From: an uncultured Pelagibacteraceae bacterium
GTDB lineage: Bacteria; Pseudomonadota; Alphaproteobacteria; Pelagibacterales; Pelagibacteraceae
NCBI GenBank assembly: GCA_902574525.1
Contig: CACGNQ010000001.1
Span: forward strand, 1 to 64,000
DNA: 64,000 bases
Direction of reading: 5' to 3'
The notes under the pieces are model-generated. The model saw only the letters and a program-made list of their open reading frames with translations, did not search any database and was not told the origin of the DNA. Positions 8,929-17,875 of this stretch are shown here, piece by piece. The position numbers and the translations under genes are program-made. The first letter of the stretch is position 1. Each line of letters begins with the position of its first letter.

Positions 8929-9327
8929 TTAAGATTTTCTTATATAATGTTGTTTTAAGGGTATTACTCCACGAACACCCCCTTGCGGGTTATCAACATC
9001 GCCTTTTCTTCTGGGAATCACATGAATATGACAATGCATTATTGTTTGACCAGATATTAAACCAGCATTTGTGCCAATATTAAAGCCTTTAACAAATTTA
9101 TCCTTTTTTTCTATCACAGCTTTAACATGACGGATAATTTCATAACAGGAAACTAATTCATTTTCTTTTAATTCAAAAAAATCAGAAATATGTCTCTTTG
9201 GTATAATCAAACTATGAAACTTTGAAACAGGGTACGAGTCGTAGCTTGCATACGCATAGTCATTTTCAAAAATAATATTTTTTTTATCAATTTTACAAAA
9301 AATACAGGGGTTGTTTGGATTGCTCAT
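8929..9327 (-). CDS. HIT family nucleotide-binding protein
   Basis: This 132-residue HIT-superfamily protein carries the histidine triad HCHIHVIPRR at about residues 98-107, where the central histidine forms the nucleotidyl intermediate. An N-terminal CIFCKI pair and the family stretch SLIIPKRHISDFFEL are also present. Members of this size hydrolyse AMP derivatives such as adenosine 5'-monophosphoramidate or dinucleoside polyphosphates in the cytoplasm. It lies 6 bases after the pabC stop on the same strand, so it is probably the last gene of the pab operon; no functional link is evident. Confidence 0.88.
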   Translation of the reverse strand: MSNPNNPCIFCKIDKKNIIFENDYAYASYDSYPVSKFHSLIIPKRHISDFFELKENELVSCYEIIRHVKAVIEKKDKFVKGFNIGTNAGLISGQTIMHCHIHVIPRRKGDVDNPQGGVRGVIPLKQHYIRKS

Positions 9328-9333
9328 AGATTA

Positions 9334-10092
9334 TTAATTTAACTTACGTAATGCTCTTTTATAGATTTTATTCAATTTAACATACATTTTTTTATTTTTT
9401 CTTTTCCAATTAATTGATGGTATCTCTGATACCGATGTAACACCTTTTCCTGATCCAATTAATAATATTTCACTGTACTCGTCCATTTTGTTAATAAAGA
9501 TATTTTTATTTTTAATTTTAATAGATTTATTAAAATATTTATAAGTAACTCCCTTATAAAAATTTTTATATGGAGAAAAAATTTCGTTTTTTTTTATTAA
9601 AAATAGATTTGACGTACCTGTTTCTAATATTTGGTTTTTATAACATAATACTAAATCATTTTTTGTTGCATCATACTTTCCTAGTTCCTTTAAAATTTTA
9701 CCATATTTAAGATTTTTTAACTGAGGATCAACTCGTTTATGTTTTAACAATCTCAAATAAAAATTTTTGTGAGGTTTAAGTCTTCTTCGTAGAGAAATCG
9801 ATATAAAATTTTTATTACATGCGACTCTCAATAAATGATCGTATTTAATTTTTTTTTTTAAAGAATTTTTTACCAAATAATTTATATTTTGCCTTATATT
9901 ACTTTGATACAAGTTATAAATTTTCAATGATTTTATTAAATTATTAATATGTTCTTTATACAAAAAAATCTTTGGTGATTTTCCAATGACTCTCATAGTT
10001 GTAAATATCCCGTAGGAATCCCATAAATCTCTGAAACTAACTTCTTTCAAGTTTTTATGCAGATAAGATTTTTTTAATAATAGTTTTACCAT
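9334..10092 (-). CDS. pabC: aminodeoxychorismate lyase-like class IV aminotransferase (PabC)
   Basis: This 252-residue fold-type IV PLP enzyme is predicted to convert 4-amino-4-deoxychorismate to p-aminobenzoate and pyruvate for folate synthesis. The family landmarks are the PLP lysine in LKNLKYGK (about residue 125), the conserved ILETGTSNLFLI motif, and GVTYKYF. It overlaps the 3' end of pabA by 38 bases and follows pabB-pabA in one operon, which favours PabC over branched-chain or D-amino-acid transaminase. The sequence is Lys/Asn/Ile-rich, as expected in this base composition. Confidence 0.82.
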   Translation of the reverse strand: MVKLLLKKSYLHKNLKEVSFRDLWDSYGIFTTMRVIGKSPKIFLYKEHINNLIKSLKIYNLYQSNIRQNINYLVKNSLKKKIKYDHLLRVACNKNFISISLRRRLKPHKNFYLRLLKHKRVDPQLKNLKYGKILKELGKYDATKNDLVLCYKNQILETGTSNLFLIKKNEIFSPYKNFYKGVTYKYFNKSIKIKNKNIFINKMDEYSEILLIGSGKGVTSVSEIPSINWKRKNKKMYVKLNKIYKRALRKLN

Positions 10093-10612
10093 TTTTAGTT
10101 AAAAAAGATTCTGGATGAAATTGAAAACCAAAAATTTTTTCTTTAATATTTTCAATAGCCATCGGGATATTTGTTTCTACACATCTCATGCTTATTTTAA
10201 TATTTTTTGATACAAAGGGCTCATTTAATTTTAGTGAATGGTACCTTCCAACCTGAAATACTTTGTTTTTTTTAAAAATTTTACTGTCTTTTGTTACCTT
10301 TATTTTAGATTGATAACCATGATAAATATTTTTTTGCTGAACTATTTTTCCATATTCGTTATGTAAGATCTGCTGAAATCCTAGACAAATACCTATAATT
10401 TTTTTTTTCCCTCTAAATTTTTTATAAATTTTTGAAGTTAATGGATAATCTTTAGGAGCTCCAGGTCCTGGTGAGAGTACAATAGTATCAGCTTTTAATA
10501 ATTTACTCTCTTTGATTTCAAAAAAATTACTACAAAAAACCTCTTCAAATTCTGAGAACTGATGAACAACATTCCAAGTAAACGAATCCTGGTGATCAAT
10601 AATATAAATCAT
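10055..10612 (-). CDS. pabA: glutamine amidotransferase subunit PabA/TrpG type
   Basis: This 185-residue class I glutamine amidotransferase supplies ammonia to the chorismate-aminating subunit. It shows the N-terminal DHQDSFTWNV motif, the oxyanion segment LSPGPGAPKDYP, the nucleophile Cys in GICLGFQQ, and the catalytic His-Glu pair in FHPES near the C terminus. The usual GHQ after the Cys reads GFQ. It overlaps both pabB (4 bases) and pabC (38 bases). Pairing with PabB and PabC indicates p-aminobenzoate rather than anthranilate synthesis. Confidence 0.88.
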   Translation of the reverse strand: MIYIIDHQDSFTWNVVHQFSEFEEVFCSNFFEIKESKLLKADTIVLSPGPGAPKDYPLTSKIYKKFRGKKKIIGICLGFQQILHNEYGKIVQQKNIYHGYQSKIKVTKDSKIFKKNKVFQVGRYHSLKLNEPFVSKNIKISMRCVETNIPMAIENIKEKIFGFQFHPESFLTKNGKTIIKKILSA

Positions 10613-11823
10613 TTATATAACTCTAGTAAAGATTTTGCTTTTATATAATTTTCGTTAAATTCTTTTTTTGGAGCGCTATCTAAAACAACCCCTGAAGCAG
10701 CTGAAACTTCTGAATAATTTTTGTAATTAAGTATTGATCTAATAATAATGTTAAATCGCATATCCTTATTAAACTTTATATAACCGAAACTACCTGTGAA
10801 AATATTCCTGCCATCATTTTCTTGATTATTTAAAAGTTCTAGTGTTCTTATTTTTGGACAACCAATAACCGATCCACCAGGCATCATTGATATAATAATA
10901 TCTTTCAAAGAAATATTTTTCCTTATATTTCCTTGAATTGTAGTTACGTAATGAAATAAATGTTTATATTCTTCTACAAATTTTTCTTTTAATATTTGCA
11001 CAGACCCGGGGGAACAAATTCTTGAAAGGTCATTTCTTTCCATATCGACTATCATATTATGTTCTTTTGTTTCTTTTATATTACTTTTAAAAAACTTAAG
11101 TGCAGTATTTTTATTATATTTTTTATTTTTTTTAAGTGTTCCAGCAATTGGTTTTGTTATTATTTTTTTTCCTTTTTTATCTATAAGTGTTTCAGGTGAG
11201 CAACTTACAATTGAATAATCTTTATCCTTAATCATAAAAGACTCAGGGGAAGAGTTTACTTTCATTAAACGCCAAAAAAAATTAATTGGATTAATTTTTG
11301 ATTTATTTTTGTATTTAGTGCAAATTTTAATTTGGTAAGTCTCACCCTGTCTTATTTTTTTTGAAAAAGTATCAAATATTTTTTTATAAGCATTAAATTC
11401 TAAGTTTTTTTTAAATGGAGTTAAAATTTGAGTTTTATGAAAAGTTTCATTAAATTTATGCTCCTTTTTAGAAGAAACAATTTTTATTTTATCTCTAATT
11501 TTTATAACTGTCTCAGGTTTATAAAATATTCCTTTATAAAAGTTTATTTTTTTTTGATTTTTAATTTTTATATTTAAAAGATGACACAAAATTTCATAAC
11601 TAAAAAAACCTATAAATAGATCTAATTCCTTATTCTTTTTCTTTATTTTTCTAAATTTTAAAAAGTTATTTATATTATTTTTATTGAGTATAATTTTTTT
11701 TGAAAAATCAGTATAAATATTATACCCATTTTTCATTTTATAAATTATTAAAGGTTTGTCTGACTTGTAAAGCTTTTCTAAGTAAGGATTAAAACTCAAT
11801 TTATGCTGTTTGTGTTCTCTCAA
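10609..11823 (-). CDS. pabB: aminodeoxychorismate synthase component I (PabB), chorismate-binding
   Basis: This 404-residue chorismate-utilising enzyme has a degenerate, very Lys-rich N-terminal half. Its clear C-terminal chorismate-binding domain carries SCSPETLI, KPIAGTLKKN, DMERNDLSRI, MMPGGSVIGCPK and GSFGYI. With PabA it makes 4-amino-4-deoxychorismate. In E. coli PabB the PIAGT position is PIKGT with a nucleophilic Lys; here it is Ala, as in anthranilate synthase and some PabB subtypes. The product assignment therefore leans on pabA-pabC linkage and on a length shorter than typical TrpE. The apparent start is TTG at 11823, inside the end of the MFS gene; a nearby downstream TTG is also possible. 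Confidence 0.8.
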   Translation of the reverse strand: MREHKQHKLSFNPYLEKLYKSDKPLIIYKMKNGYNIYTDFSKKIILNKNNINNFLKFRKIKKKNKELDLFIGFFSYEILCHLLNIKIKNQKKINFYKGIFYKPETVIKIRDKIKIVSSKKEHKFNETFHKTQILTPFKKNLEFNAYKKIFDTFSKKIRQGETYQIKICTKYKNKSKINPINFFWRLMKVNSSPESFMIKDKDYSIVSCSPETLIDKKGKKIITKPIAGTLKKNKKYNKNTALKFFKSNIKETKEHNMIVDMERNDLSRICSPGSVQILKEKFVEEYKHLFHYVTTIQGNIRKNISLKDIIISMMPGGSVIGCPKIRTLELLNNQENDGRNIFTGSFGYIKFNKDMRFNIIIRSILNYKNYSEVSAASGVVLDSAPKKEFNENYIKAKSLLELYK

Positions 11824-13018
11824 CTGGTTTCTCTTTTATTGGTAAATGTATTAAACCAGCAAATAAAGATAATGCAATTGCCAAATACCACGCATAATCA
11901 TAAGAACCATATAGGTCATAAAACAAACCACCTAGATAGGCACCAAAAAAAGATCCAATCTGATGACTTAAAAAAACTAAACCATAGAGTAGTCCTAAGT
12001 ATCTTGTTCCAAATATATGGGCTACTATTCCACTAGTTGCTGGTACTGTTGAAAGCCATAAAAAGCCAAAACTAGCGCCAAAAAAAATGGAAATAATTGT
12101 ACTAGGTGGTGAAAATATAAATATACAAATTGAAACTCCTCTTAATAAGTAGATTATACTCAGTATAATTTTTTTACTCATTTTTGTTGATAAGTAACCA
12201 CTAAGTAATGATCCAATTATATTAAAAAAACCAATTAAAGATAAAATTACTGCAGCTGTCCAATCAGCCAATCCTCTATCAGCAACGTATTTTGGGACAT
12301 GTGTTCCAACTAAGGTAATGTGAAATCCGCATACAAAAAAGCCAGCTATTAAAAGTAAATAACTTTTATTTTGAAAAGCTTCTTTTAAAGCTCCCATAGT
12401 GTCTTGTTTAAAATTAGTATCATTGGATTGAACCACGCTAGGTGATCTAACAAAATAACCAACCACAAGTCCAAAAGTTAAAAAAATCATAAATATGAAT
12501 AACGTTTGTTCCCATCCGTTAGAGCCCAAAGAATATTTAGTAAATAATGGGGACAAAAAATATCCAAAAGATCCAACTGCAGTAACAATGCTCATCGCTA
12601 TAGTCCGATTTGATAATGGAAAATGCTTTCCTACAATTGACATTGGAATACTAATTGCCGTCCCACCACATCCTATTCCAATCAAAACACCTAAACTTAT
12701 TTGAAAATAAATTCCAGTATTTGGTCCATTGTATAATAAGAAAACACCTAAAATATAAAAGAGAAATGCAAGTATGATTGCTCTATGCCCACCATATTTA
12801 TCAGCAATAGCTCCAAATATTGGTCCTGATAAGCCCCAGCCCAACATTTGAATGCCAATTGCTAGACCAAATTCCGTATTAGAGATTCCTAGATCGTTGT
12901 TAAAATCGATAAAAAACATTCCAAAAACTTGTCTAACGCTTAGTGATACAAGAACAACTAAGCATGCAGATATCAATGTGATAAGCGCTAAACGATTATT
13001 AATGAATTTTTCACCCAT
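11801..13018 (-). CDS. MFS transporter
   Basis: This 405-residue major facilitator protein has about 12 membrane helices. The loop 2-3 signature is GAIADKYGGHRAI, and a related GYLSTKMSKK segment opens the second half. Glycine-rich helices such as LGVLIGIGCGGTAISIPMSI resemble oxalate/formate- or monocarboxylate-type MFS carriers, but the substrate cannot be read from the sequence. It sits between metC and pabB with a one-base contact and a 23-base overlap, so it is co-transcribed with them. Confidence 0.82.
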   Translation of the reverse strand: MGEKFINNRLALITLISACLVVLVSLSVRQVFGMFFIDFNNDLGISNTEFGLAIGIQMLGWGLSGPIFGAIADKYGGHRAIILAFLFYILGVFLLYNGPNTGIYFQISLGVLIGIGCGGTAISIPMSIVGKHFPLSNRTIAMSIVTAVGSFGYFLSPLFTKYSLGSNGWEQTLFIFMIFLTFGLVVGYFVRSPSVVQSNDTNFKQDTMGALKEAFQNKSYLLLIAGFFVCGFHITLVGTHVPKYVADRGLADWTAAVILSLIGFFNIIGSLLSGYLSTKMSKKIILSIIYLLRGVSICIFIFSPPSTIISIFFGASFGFLWLSTVPATSGIVAHIFGTRYLGLLYGLVFLSHQIGSFFGAYLGGLFYDLYGSYDYAWYLAIALSLFAGLIHLPIKEKPVERTQTA

Positions 13019-14193
13019 TATTTAATATATTTAAATGATTTTCTAATATCTTTTATTAGATCTTTAGGATCTTCAAGCCCAATGTGCAATCTGACAATAA
13101 ATTCATTTTTTTTTAAATTTAAAAACTTTCTATTACCTTGTTCTTTAATTTCTTGATGAAGGGCCAGACTTTCAAATCCTCCCCAACTGTAACCATGTCC
13201 AAAAAAATTTAGAGAATTTACAAATTTATCAATAGATTTCTTATCTTTGGATTTTATTTTCATACCCATCAAACCTGAGGATCCTGAGTAATATTTTTTC
13301 CATAATTTGTAATTTTTAGAATTTTTTTTATAAGGATATAAGACTTCAATATTTTTCTTTTTTGACAAAAATTTTACAATAAGATTAGTATTTTTTTCAT
13401 GTCTATCTAACCTAACATCTAATGTTCTTAAACCTCTCATAATAAAATAAGCATCATCAGGGCTTAATCTTAAGCCAGTCATATTCTGAGCTAATAAAAC
13501 TTTTCTAAATATTCTTTTACTTACTGCTAAAGTCCCCCCCATTACATCCGAGTGCCCTGAATAATATTTAGTTGCAGATACTATTGATAAATCAAAACCT
13601 AATTTAATGGGCCTTAAAAAGTACGGAGTGCCCCATGTATTATCTATTGCTGTATAAATTTTTTTTGTTTTTGCTATAGAAAGTATTTTACCCAAGTCTT
13701 GAAACTCAAATGTATTACTTCCAGGATTTTCAACATAAATGAGTCTAGTTTTATTCGTAATATTTTTTTTGATTGTATCTAGATTATTCGGATCATAAAA
13801 TTTTGCAATTATGTTAAATTCATTTAAATACTTTTCAGTTAATAACCTAGTCGGACTATATACTGGATCAGCTATTATTAGTTCATCACCTGGCCTTAAA
13901 ACACTAAATAGACATAAAAAAACTGCCCCAAAACCTGTTGGTGTCAAAAATGTATGATATGATTCTTCCATTTTTGTTAACATTTTTTCTAATTCAAAAG
14001 TAGTAGAAGTACCTTGTCTTCCGTATTCAAAATGTCCACCTTTTGGATTCTTTAAGTTTTTTTTCTGCGTCTGTCTTAAATCTTTCATGGATTTAAAAAC
14101 CATTGTGGAGGTTCGAACTAATGGTGGATTTACTGAACGATTTTTAAAGTCTTTATAAGTATGTTTAAGATAAGTTTTAAAAGAATTTCCCAT
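13018..14193 (-). CDS. metC: cystathionine beta-lyase, PLP-dependent
   Basis: This 391-residue Cys/Met-metabolism PLP enzyme is predicted to cleave cystathionine to homocysteine, pyruvate and ammonia. The PLP lysine lies in SATKYYSGHSDVMGG (around residues 207-221). Also visible are the N-terminal YGRQGTST segment, IYVENPGSNTFE, the cofactor-binding DNTWGTPYF, and the C-terminal SLALHQE and VRLHIGLEDPKDLI motifs. The DNTWGTP and SWGG forms favour beta-lyase over gamma-lyase or gamma-synthase. It is the first gene of the metC-MFS-pab unit and divergent from a small basic-protein gene across 75 bases. Confidence 0.87.
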   Translation of the reverse strand: MGNSFKTYLKHTYKDFKNRSVNPPLVRTSTMVFKSMKDLRQTQKKNLKNPKGGHFEYGRQGTSTTFELEKMLTKMEESYHTFLTPTGFGAVFLCLFSVLRPGDELIIADPVYSPTRLLTEKYLNEFNIIAKFYDPNNLDTIKKNITNKTRLIYVENPGSNTFEFQDLGKILSIAKTKKIYTAIDNTWGTPYFLRPIKLGFDLSIVSATKYYSGHSDVMGGTLAVSKRIFRKVLLAQNMTGLRLSPDDAYFIMRGLRTLDVRLDRHEKNTNLIVKFLSKKKNIEVLYPYKKNSKNYKLWKKYYSGSSGLMGMKIKSKDKKSIDKFVNSLNFFGHGYSWGGFESLALHQEIKEQGNRKFLNLKKNEFIVRLHIGLEDPKDLIKDIRKSFKYIK

Positions 14194-14268
14194 AAATAAA
14201 TTTGATATGTGAGATTGAGAATGCTATATCCACCAAATAAGTCAATAAAATTATAATTTGAGGTAAAC

Positions 14269-14352
14269 ATGGGATATCCAAAGAAACATAGAGGCCGAAG
14301 AAAAATGGGCTCAAAAAAAAGAAGAGCAAGAAAAAAAAATAAAAAGAAATAA
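14269..14352 (+). CDS. 27-aa highly basic protein
   Basis: ATG at 14269 with a GAGGT ribosome-binding site 5 bases upstream opens a 27-residue frame ending in TAA. The sequence starts MGYPKKHRGRR and continues KMGSKKRRARKKNKKK; about two thirds of the residues are Lys or Arg. The second half (MGS..KKRR.R.KK) faintly recalls the AURKAIP1/COX24-type mini-proteins (bS22 of mycobacterial ribosomes), so an RNA- or ribosome-binding role is plausible but unproven. It lies between divergent metC and a membrane-protein gene that begins 11 bases later. The good ribosome-binding site and complete frame argue for a real gene. Confidence 0.6.
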   Translation: MGYPKKHRGRRKMGSKKRRARKKNKKK

Positions 14353-14363
14353 TCAAACCCAAA

Positions 14364-15056
14364 ATGGATAGTATTCAAAAAGTTAGATCCATAACTTTAT
14401 GGATTTTTATAGTTCCATTCGTAGCAATAAATGCCTGTTTAATTTTGATTACGCAGTTTCACGGTCTTTTCCATCCTGAAGATATCATACATAATACACT
14501 ACCTTACATTGATGGTGGAGCATCGATAAGTCGAACTGCAAGAGTTTTTCCTACTTATTTGATTTTCAAGCCTGCTATGTTCCTTACTTCATATTTATTA
14601 ATAAAATATTGGATTTATAATAAAAATATAATTCTCTCGTTAGAAAAAAATAATAAGAATGTAAGTAAAATAATATTTTTTGGAATTGGCTCAGCAATAT
14701 TGTTAACTATTCATTCTATCTTCCTTGGAGTTAAGTTTGATTATGATTTGTATAAACTGTTTAGGAGAGTTGTAATGCTTCTTTTTATAATTTTTGAAAT
14801 TATAGCTCAAGCATACTTAGTTATTACATTGTATAAATTAAAAAATAAAATAATAGACAAAATAAATTTTAAATTTTTAAAATTAAAAGGATTGTTGGTA
14901 ACTTTATTAATTGTTGTAGCAATTTTAGCTATTCCAATTGTAAGCATGCCAGGTAACAAGTTTATAAAACATGCTCTAGAGTGGGATTATTTTGTAGGTG
15001 TAATAAGTTTTTATTTACTTACTTACTTTATGTGGAAAAAAAATATTAACTCTTAG
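14364..15056 (+). CDS. six-helix membrane protein of unknown function
   Basis: This 230-residue protein has about six predicted membrane helices ([106 protein letters not shown]). The first loop holds a conserved-looking [20 protein letters not shown]. That loop faintly resembles the Frag1/DRAM family, but I cannot assign it firmly. It follows the 27-aa basic protein by 11 bases and its end overlaps mnmA (opposite strand) by 11 bases. Confidence 0.72.
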   Translation: MDSIQKVRSITLWIFIVPFVAINACLILITQFHGLFHPEDIIHNTLPYIDGGASISRTARVFPTYLIFKPAMFLTSYLLIKYWIYNKNIILSLEKNNKNVSKIIFFGIGSAILLTIHSIFLGVKFDYDLYKLFRRVVMLLFIIFEIIAQAYLVITLYKLKNKIIDKINFKFLKLKGLLVTLLIVVAILAIPIVSMPGNKFIKHALEWDYFVGVISFYLLTYFMWKKNINS

Positions 15057-16164
15057 AAATCCATCCACCACCGAGAACCTTGTCTCCAAATTTATCTTTT
15101 GAATAAAACACACACGCCTGACCTGGTGATATACCAAATTCATCATCAAAAAGATTAAGATGAGCAAATTTATCTTTTATATTTAATTTAGATCTAATTA
15201 GTTTTCCTGTTGATCTTACTTTTACAAATATTTCTTTATCAAAATCTGTTTTATCTACTAAAAGATTGAGATCTCTCAATATTATATCTTTTTTTAACAA
15301 TTCTATTTTTGGTCCAACAATTATTTCATTTTTTTTTGGATCAATATTGATAACATATAAAGGATCTTTGGCAGCAATTTTAATACCCCTCCTCTGACCA
15401 ATTGTAAAATTTACAATTCCATTATGGACTCCTAGAACTTTCCCATCAGAGCTTTTAATATTTCCTTTTTTAAATGCGTCTGGTCTTATTTTTTCAATCA
15501 CCGAAACATAGTCGCCATTTGGAACAAAACATATATCCTGGCTATCTGGTTTGTCAGCAACATTTAAACCTAATTCTTTAGCAATTTCTCTTGTTTCAGA
15601 TTTCAACATCGCTCCCAATGGGAATCTCAAATAGTTTAATTGTTCTCTTGTTGTATTAAATAAAAAATAACTTTGATCTCTATTCTCATCAACAGCTCTA
15701 TACATATTCGTTGTATTATTTTTTGTTAAACTCTTCACATAATGACCAGTTATTAATGCATCTGCGTTTAAATTTTTTGATTCTTGAAATAAGTCGTTAA
15801 ATTTAACAGTTTTGTTACATTGAACACATGGAATAGGAGTCTCCCCATTTAAGTAACTTTCGACAAAATTATCAACAACACTTTCTTTAAATTTGCTTTG
15901 GTAATAAAAAATTTTATGATTAATATCCAATTTTTGAGCAACACGCTTTGCATCCATTATGTCCTGGCCTGTGCAGCATTGCTTAGTATTCTTGCTTTCT
16001 TTATTATCATCGTAAAGTTTTAATGTAACTCCAATGATATTATATCCCTCTTTTTTCATGATGCCTGCAACTGTTGAAGAGTCAACACCTCCTGACATGG
16101 CAATTACTACCTTTGTATCTTTTGGATCTTTATCCAAACCTATAGAGTTTAATTTTGTATTCAT
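15046..16164 (-). CDS. mnmA: tRNA-specific 2-thiouridylase MnmA
   Basis: This 372-residue PP-loop ATPase thiolates U34 in the wobble position of tRNA for Lys, Glu and Gln. It has the ATP pyrophosphatase loop [13 protein letters not shown] (about residues 22-34), the catalytic cysteine in PIPCVQCN, the second reactive cysteine in [13 protein letters not shown], and the C-terminal GQACVFY motif. Length is typical. It converges with the six-helix membrane protein gene and is divergent from the DUF3553 gene across 42 bases. Confidence 0.94.
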   Translation of the reverse strand: MNTKLNSIGLDKDPKDTKVVIAMSGGVDSSTVAGIMKKEGYNIIGVTLKLYDDNKESKNTKQCCTGQDIMDAKRVAQKLDINHKIFYYQSKFKESVVDNFVESYLNGETPIPCVQCNKTVKFNDLFQESKNLNADALITGHYVKSLTKNNTTNMYRAVDENRDQSYFLFNTTREQLNYLRFPLGAMLKSETREIAKELGLNVADKPDSQDICFVPNGDYVSVIEKIRPDAFKKGNIKSSDGKVLGVHNGIVNFTIGQRRGIKIAAKDPLYVINIDPKKNEIIVGPKIELLKKDIILRDLNLLVDKTDFDKEIFVKVRSTGKLIRSKLNIKDKFAHLNLFDDEFGISPGQACVFYSKDKFGDKVLGGGWISKS

Positions 16165-16206
16165 ATTGATGGTATTTATACTTAATTCTATTATAAATTA
16201 AATTAA

Positions 16207-16380
16207 ATGATTTTAGATTTTGACCCAGGAGACAAAGTGATAAATCCTATTAATAAAGAATGGGGTATAGGTCAAGTTCAGTCAATTATTAATGGAAAAG
16301 TGACTGTAAATTTCGAAAATGTTGGAAAAAAAGTAATAAATGCAAAAATAATAGAATTGAAAAAAATATATAATGAATAG
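16207..16380 (+). CDS. DUF3553 family small protein
   Basis: ATG at 16207 opens a 57-residue protein matching DUF3553, a small alphaproteobacterial family. The signature DPGDKVINP, then EWGIGQVQSI and KVTVNFENVGKKVI, is easily recognised. The pattern suggests a small beta-barrel of SH3/CarD-like type; the function of DUF3553 is not known to me. The stop overlaps the cysQ start by 8 bases, so the two are translationally coupled. Confidence 0.85.
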   Translation: MILDFDPGDKVINPINKEWGIGQVQSIINGKVTVNFENVGKKVINAKIIELKKIYNE

Positions 16381-17146
16381 TAAAGAGCTTAAAAATTTAA
16401 ATGATGATCTAAAAGAATGTTTTTTAAATGCCGGCGAAAGAGCTATATATTTAAGGAGCAAGGGATTAAAAACTGAAATCAAAAATGATAATACACCAGT
16501 AACCAATGGTGATTTAGAAGTAAATGAAATATTGACTGACAAAATTAAAGAACTTACTCCCAATATACCCATAGTATCAGAGGAAAGTTCTTTAAATAAA
16601 AATAATTCTGGGTTATCTAAATTTTGGTTAATTGATCCAATAGATGGAACTTACGATTATATTAATAACAGAGATGAATTTACATTAAATGCAGCATTAA
16701 TTATAAATAAGAAACCTGAACTTGGTATTATTTATGCTCCCGCAAAAAAAAGATTATTTTATACATTTGCCCCTGGCTATTGTTACGAATATTCTAATAA
16801 GAAAGAAATAAAGTTGAATTGTGAAAAAAAAACAAAAGCTAATGAAGTTATTGCTGTATCTTATTCAGACAATCTAAAACCACAAATTTTTGAAATTCAC
16901 AAACTGATAGGTGTAACAAGTCATAAGAAAATGAAAAGTTCATTTAAATTTTGTGTAATAGCAACAGGTGAATATGATTTATATGTTGCAGAACCAAGAG
17001 CGTCAGAATGGGATATTGCTGCTGGACATGCAATTTTAAAAAATGCTGGTGGAATTATCACTGATTTTGATGGCAATGAAATTCTTTATGGTAAAAAAGA
17101 TTTTAAAAATCCAAGTTTAATATTGAAAAGATCGAAAGTTTTATAA
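16373..17146 (+). CDS. cysQ: CysQ-type 3'(2'),5'-bisphosphate nucleotidase
   Basis: This 257-residue inositol-monophosphatase-family enzyme has metal sites visible as SEESS (Glu ligand), DPIDGTYDYI (Asp ligands) and SEWDIAAGHAIL (Asp ligand), in the usual order. CysQ hydrolyses PAP or PAPS, protecting sulfur assimilation and RNA turnover from PAP. Generic inositol phosphatases share the motifs; the length and the TYDYIN form fit CysQ best. It is coupled to DUF3553 upstream (8-base overlap) and to a 47-aa membrane peptide downstream (1-base overlap). Confidence 0.86.
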   Translation: MNSKELKNLNDDLKECFLNAGERAIYLRSKGLKTEIKNDNTPVTNGDLEVNEILTDKIKELTPNIPIVSEESSLNKNNSGLSKFWLIDPIDGTYDYINNRDEFTLNAALIINKKPELGIIYAPAKKRLFYTFAPGYCYEYSNKKEIKLNCEKKTKANEVIAVSYSDNLKPQIFEIHKLIGVTSHKKMKSSFKFCVIATGEYDLYVAEPRASEWDIAAGHAILKNAGGIITDFDGNEILYGKKDFKNPSLILKRSKVL

Positions 17147-17289
17147 TGGATGAACAGCTTAGGATAATTTTAATTATAATTGTTTCTGTGTCAATATTTG
17201 GTTTATTAGTATTTGTATTTGTCAAAAATTACATAAAAAGAAAACTGGAATATTATTTATCTGAAAAAAATAAAAATAATAAATTATAG
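17146..17289 (+). CDS. 47-aa single-helix membrane protein
   Basis: The ATG shares its A with the cysQ stop (TAATG), so translation is probably coupled. The 47 residues are an acidic start (MDEQLR), one long hydrophobic helix of about 20 residues (IILIIIVSVSIFGLLVFVFV), and a Lys-rich cytoplasmic tail. That is a typical small membrane protein. It ends by overlapping the convergent recX gene by 6 bases. I recognise no family. Confidence 0.6.
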   Translation: MDEQLRIILIIIVSVSIFGLLVFVFVKNYIKRKLEYYLSEKNKNNKL

Positions 17290-17847
17290 TAAATTTATTA
17301 TTTTCAAATATTCATCTTCTTCAATATCCATCACTTTTTTCGATATCTCAAAATCAAAACCAGACCTTGCCAAAACCCCGATATCTTTTTTGTAAAAAAG
17401 AGGTCTGTTACTCTCGTTACGGGCTGGTCCAATTCTTTTTTTTTTACATAACTTCACTGCAGAAAAAAAATCCTGATCTACATTTTCTTCATTAATTTTA
17501 TTAATTGTATTGTCTATATATTTATTATTAATCCCTTTAGATAAAAGATAATTTCTTATTTTATTTATAGAACTTCCTTGTCTAATTAGACTTTTTGCTT
17601 TCGAGTTTGAATAAAACTCATCATTAATAAACTTTAATTTTTCTAGATCCTGAAGGACAGCATCAATTAAATCTGTAAGATTTTTCTTATTAGTATTTGG
17701 TATTTTTGACTTTATATATTTTTTCAAAAGATATGTTCTAAGCTGTTGCTTAGATGGGGCATATTTCTCAATATAATTAAATGAAAAATTCCTCATTTCC
17801 TCTACTGTAACTTTTAAGTTTTTCTTCTTATTTTTAATAGGAATCAT
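17284..17847 (-). CDS. recX: RecX family regulatory protein
   Basis: This 187-residue Lys-rich protein has the three-helix repeat pattern of RecX: an opening FNYIEKYAPSKQQLRTYLLKK, a middle FINDEFYSNSKAKSLIRQGSSINKIRNYLLSKGI, and a C-terminal repeat around FYKKDIGVLARSGFDFEISKKVM. RecX binds RecA filaments and limits strand exchange. No recA is nearby. The match is to the family pattern rather than to strong motifs, so confidence is moderate to good. Confidence 0.78.
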   Translation of the reverse strand: MIPIKNKKKNLKVTVEEMRNFSFNYIEKYAPSKQQLRTYLLKKYIKSKIPNTNKKNLTDLIDAVLQDLEKLKFINDEFYSNSKAKSLIRQGSSINKIRNYLLSKGINNKYIDNTINKINEENVDQDFFSAVKLCKKKRIGPARNESNRPLFYKKDIGVLARSGFDFEISKKVMDIEEDEYLKIINLL

Positions 17848-17875
17848 TCTAAGATTTAATATATTATATTTTTTT

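Noticed and set aside
14130-14378. Phe/Leu-rich minus-strand frames around the 27-aa basic gene
   Set aside because: They are the complement of the Lys/Arg codons of the small basic gene and surrounding A-rich DNA, with poly-Phe composition and no start signal.
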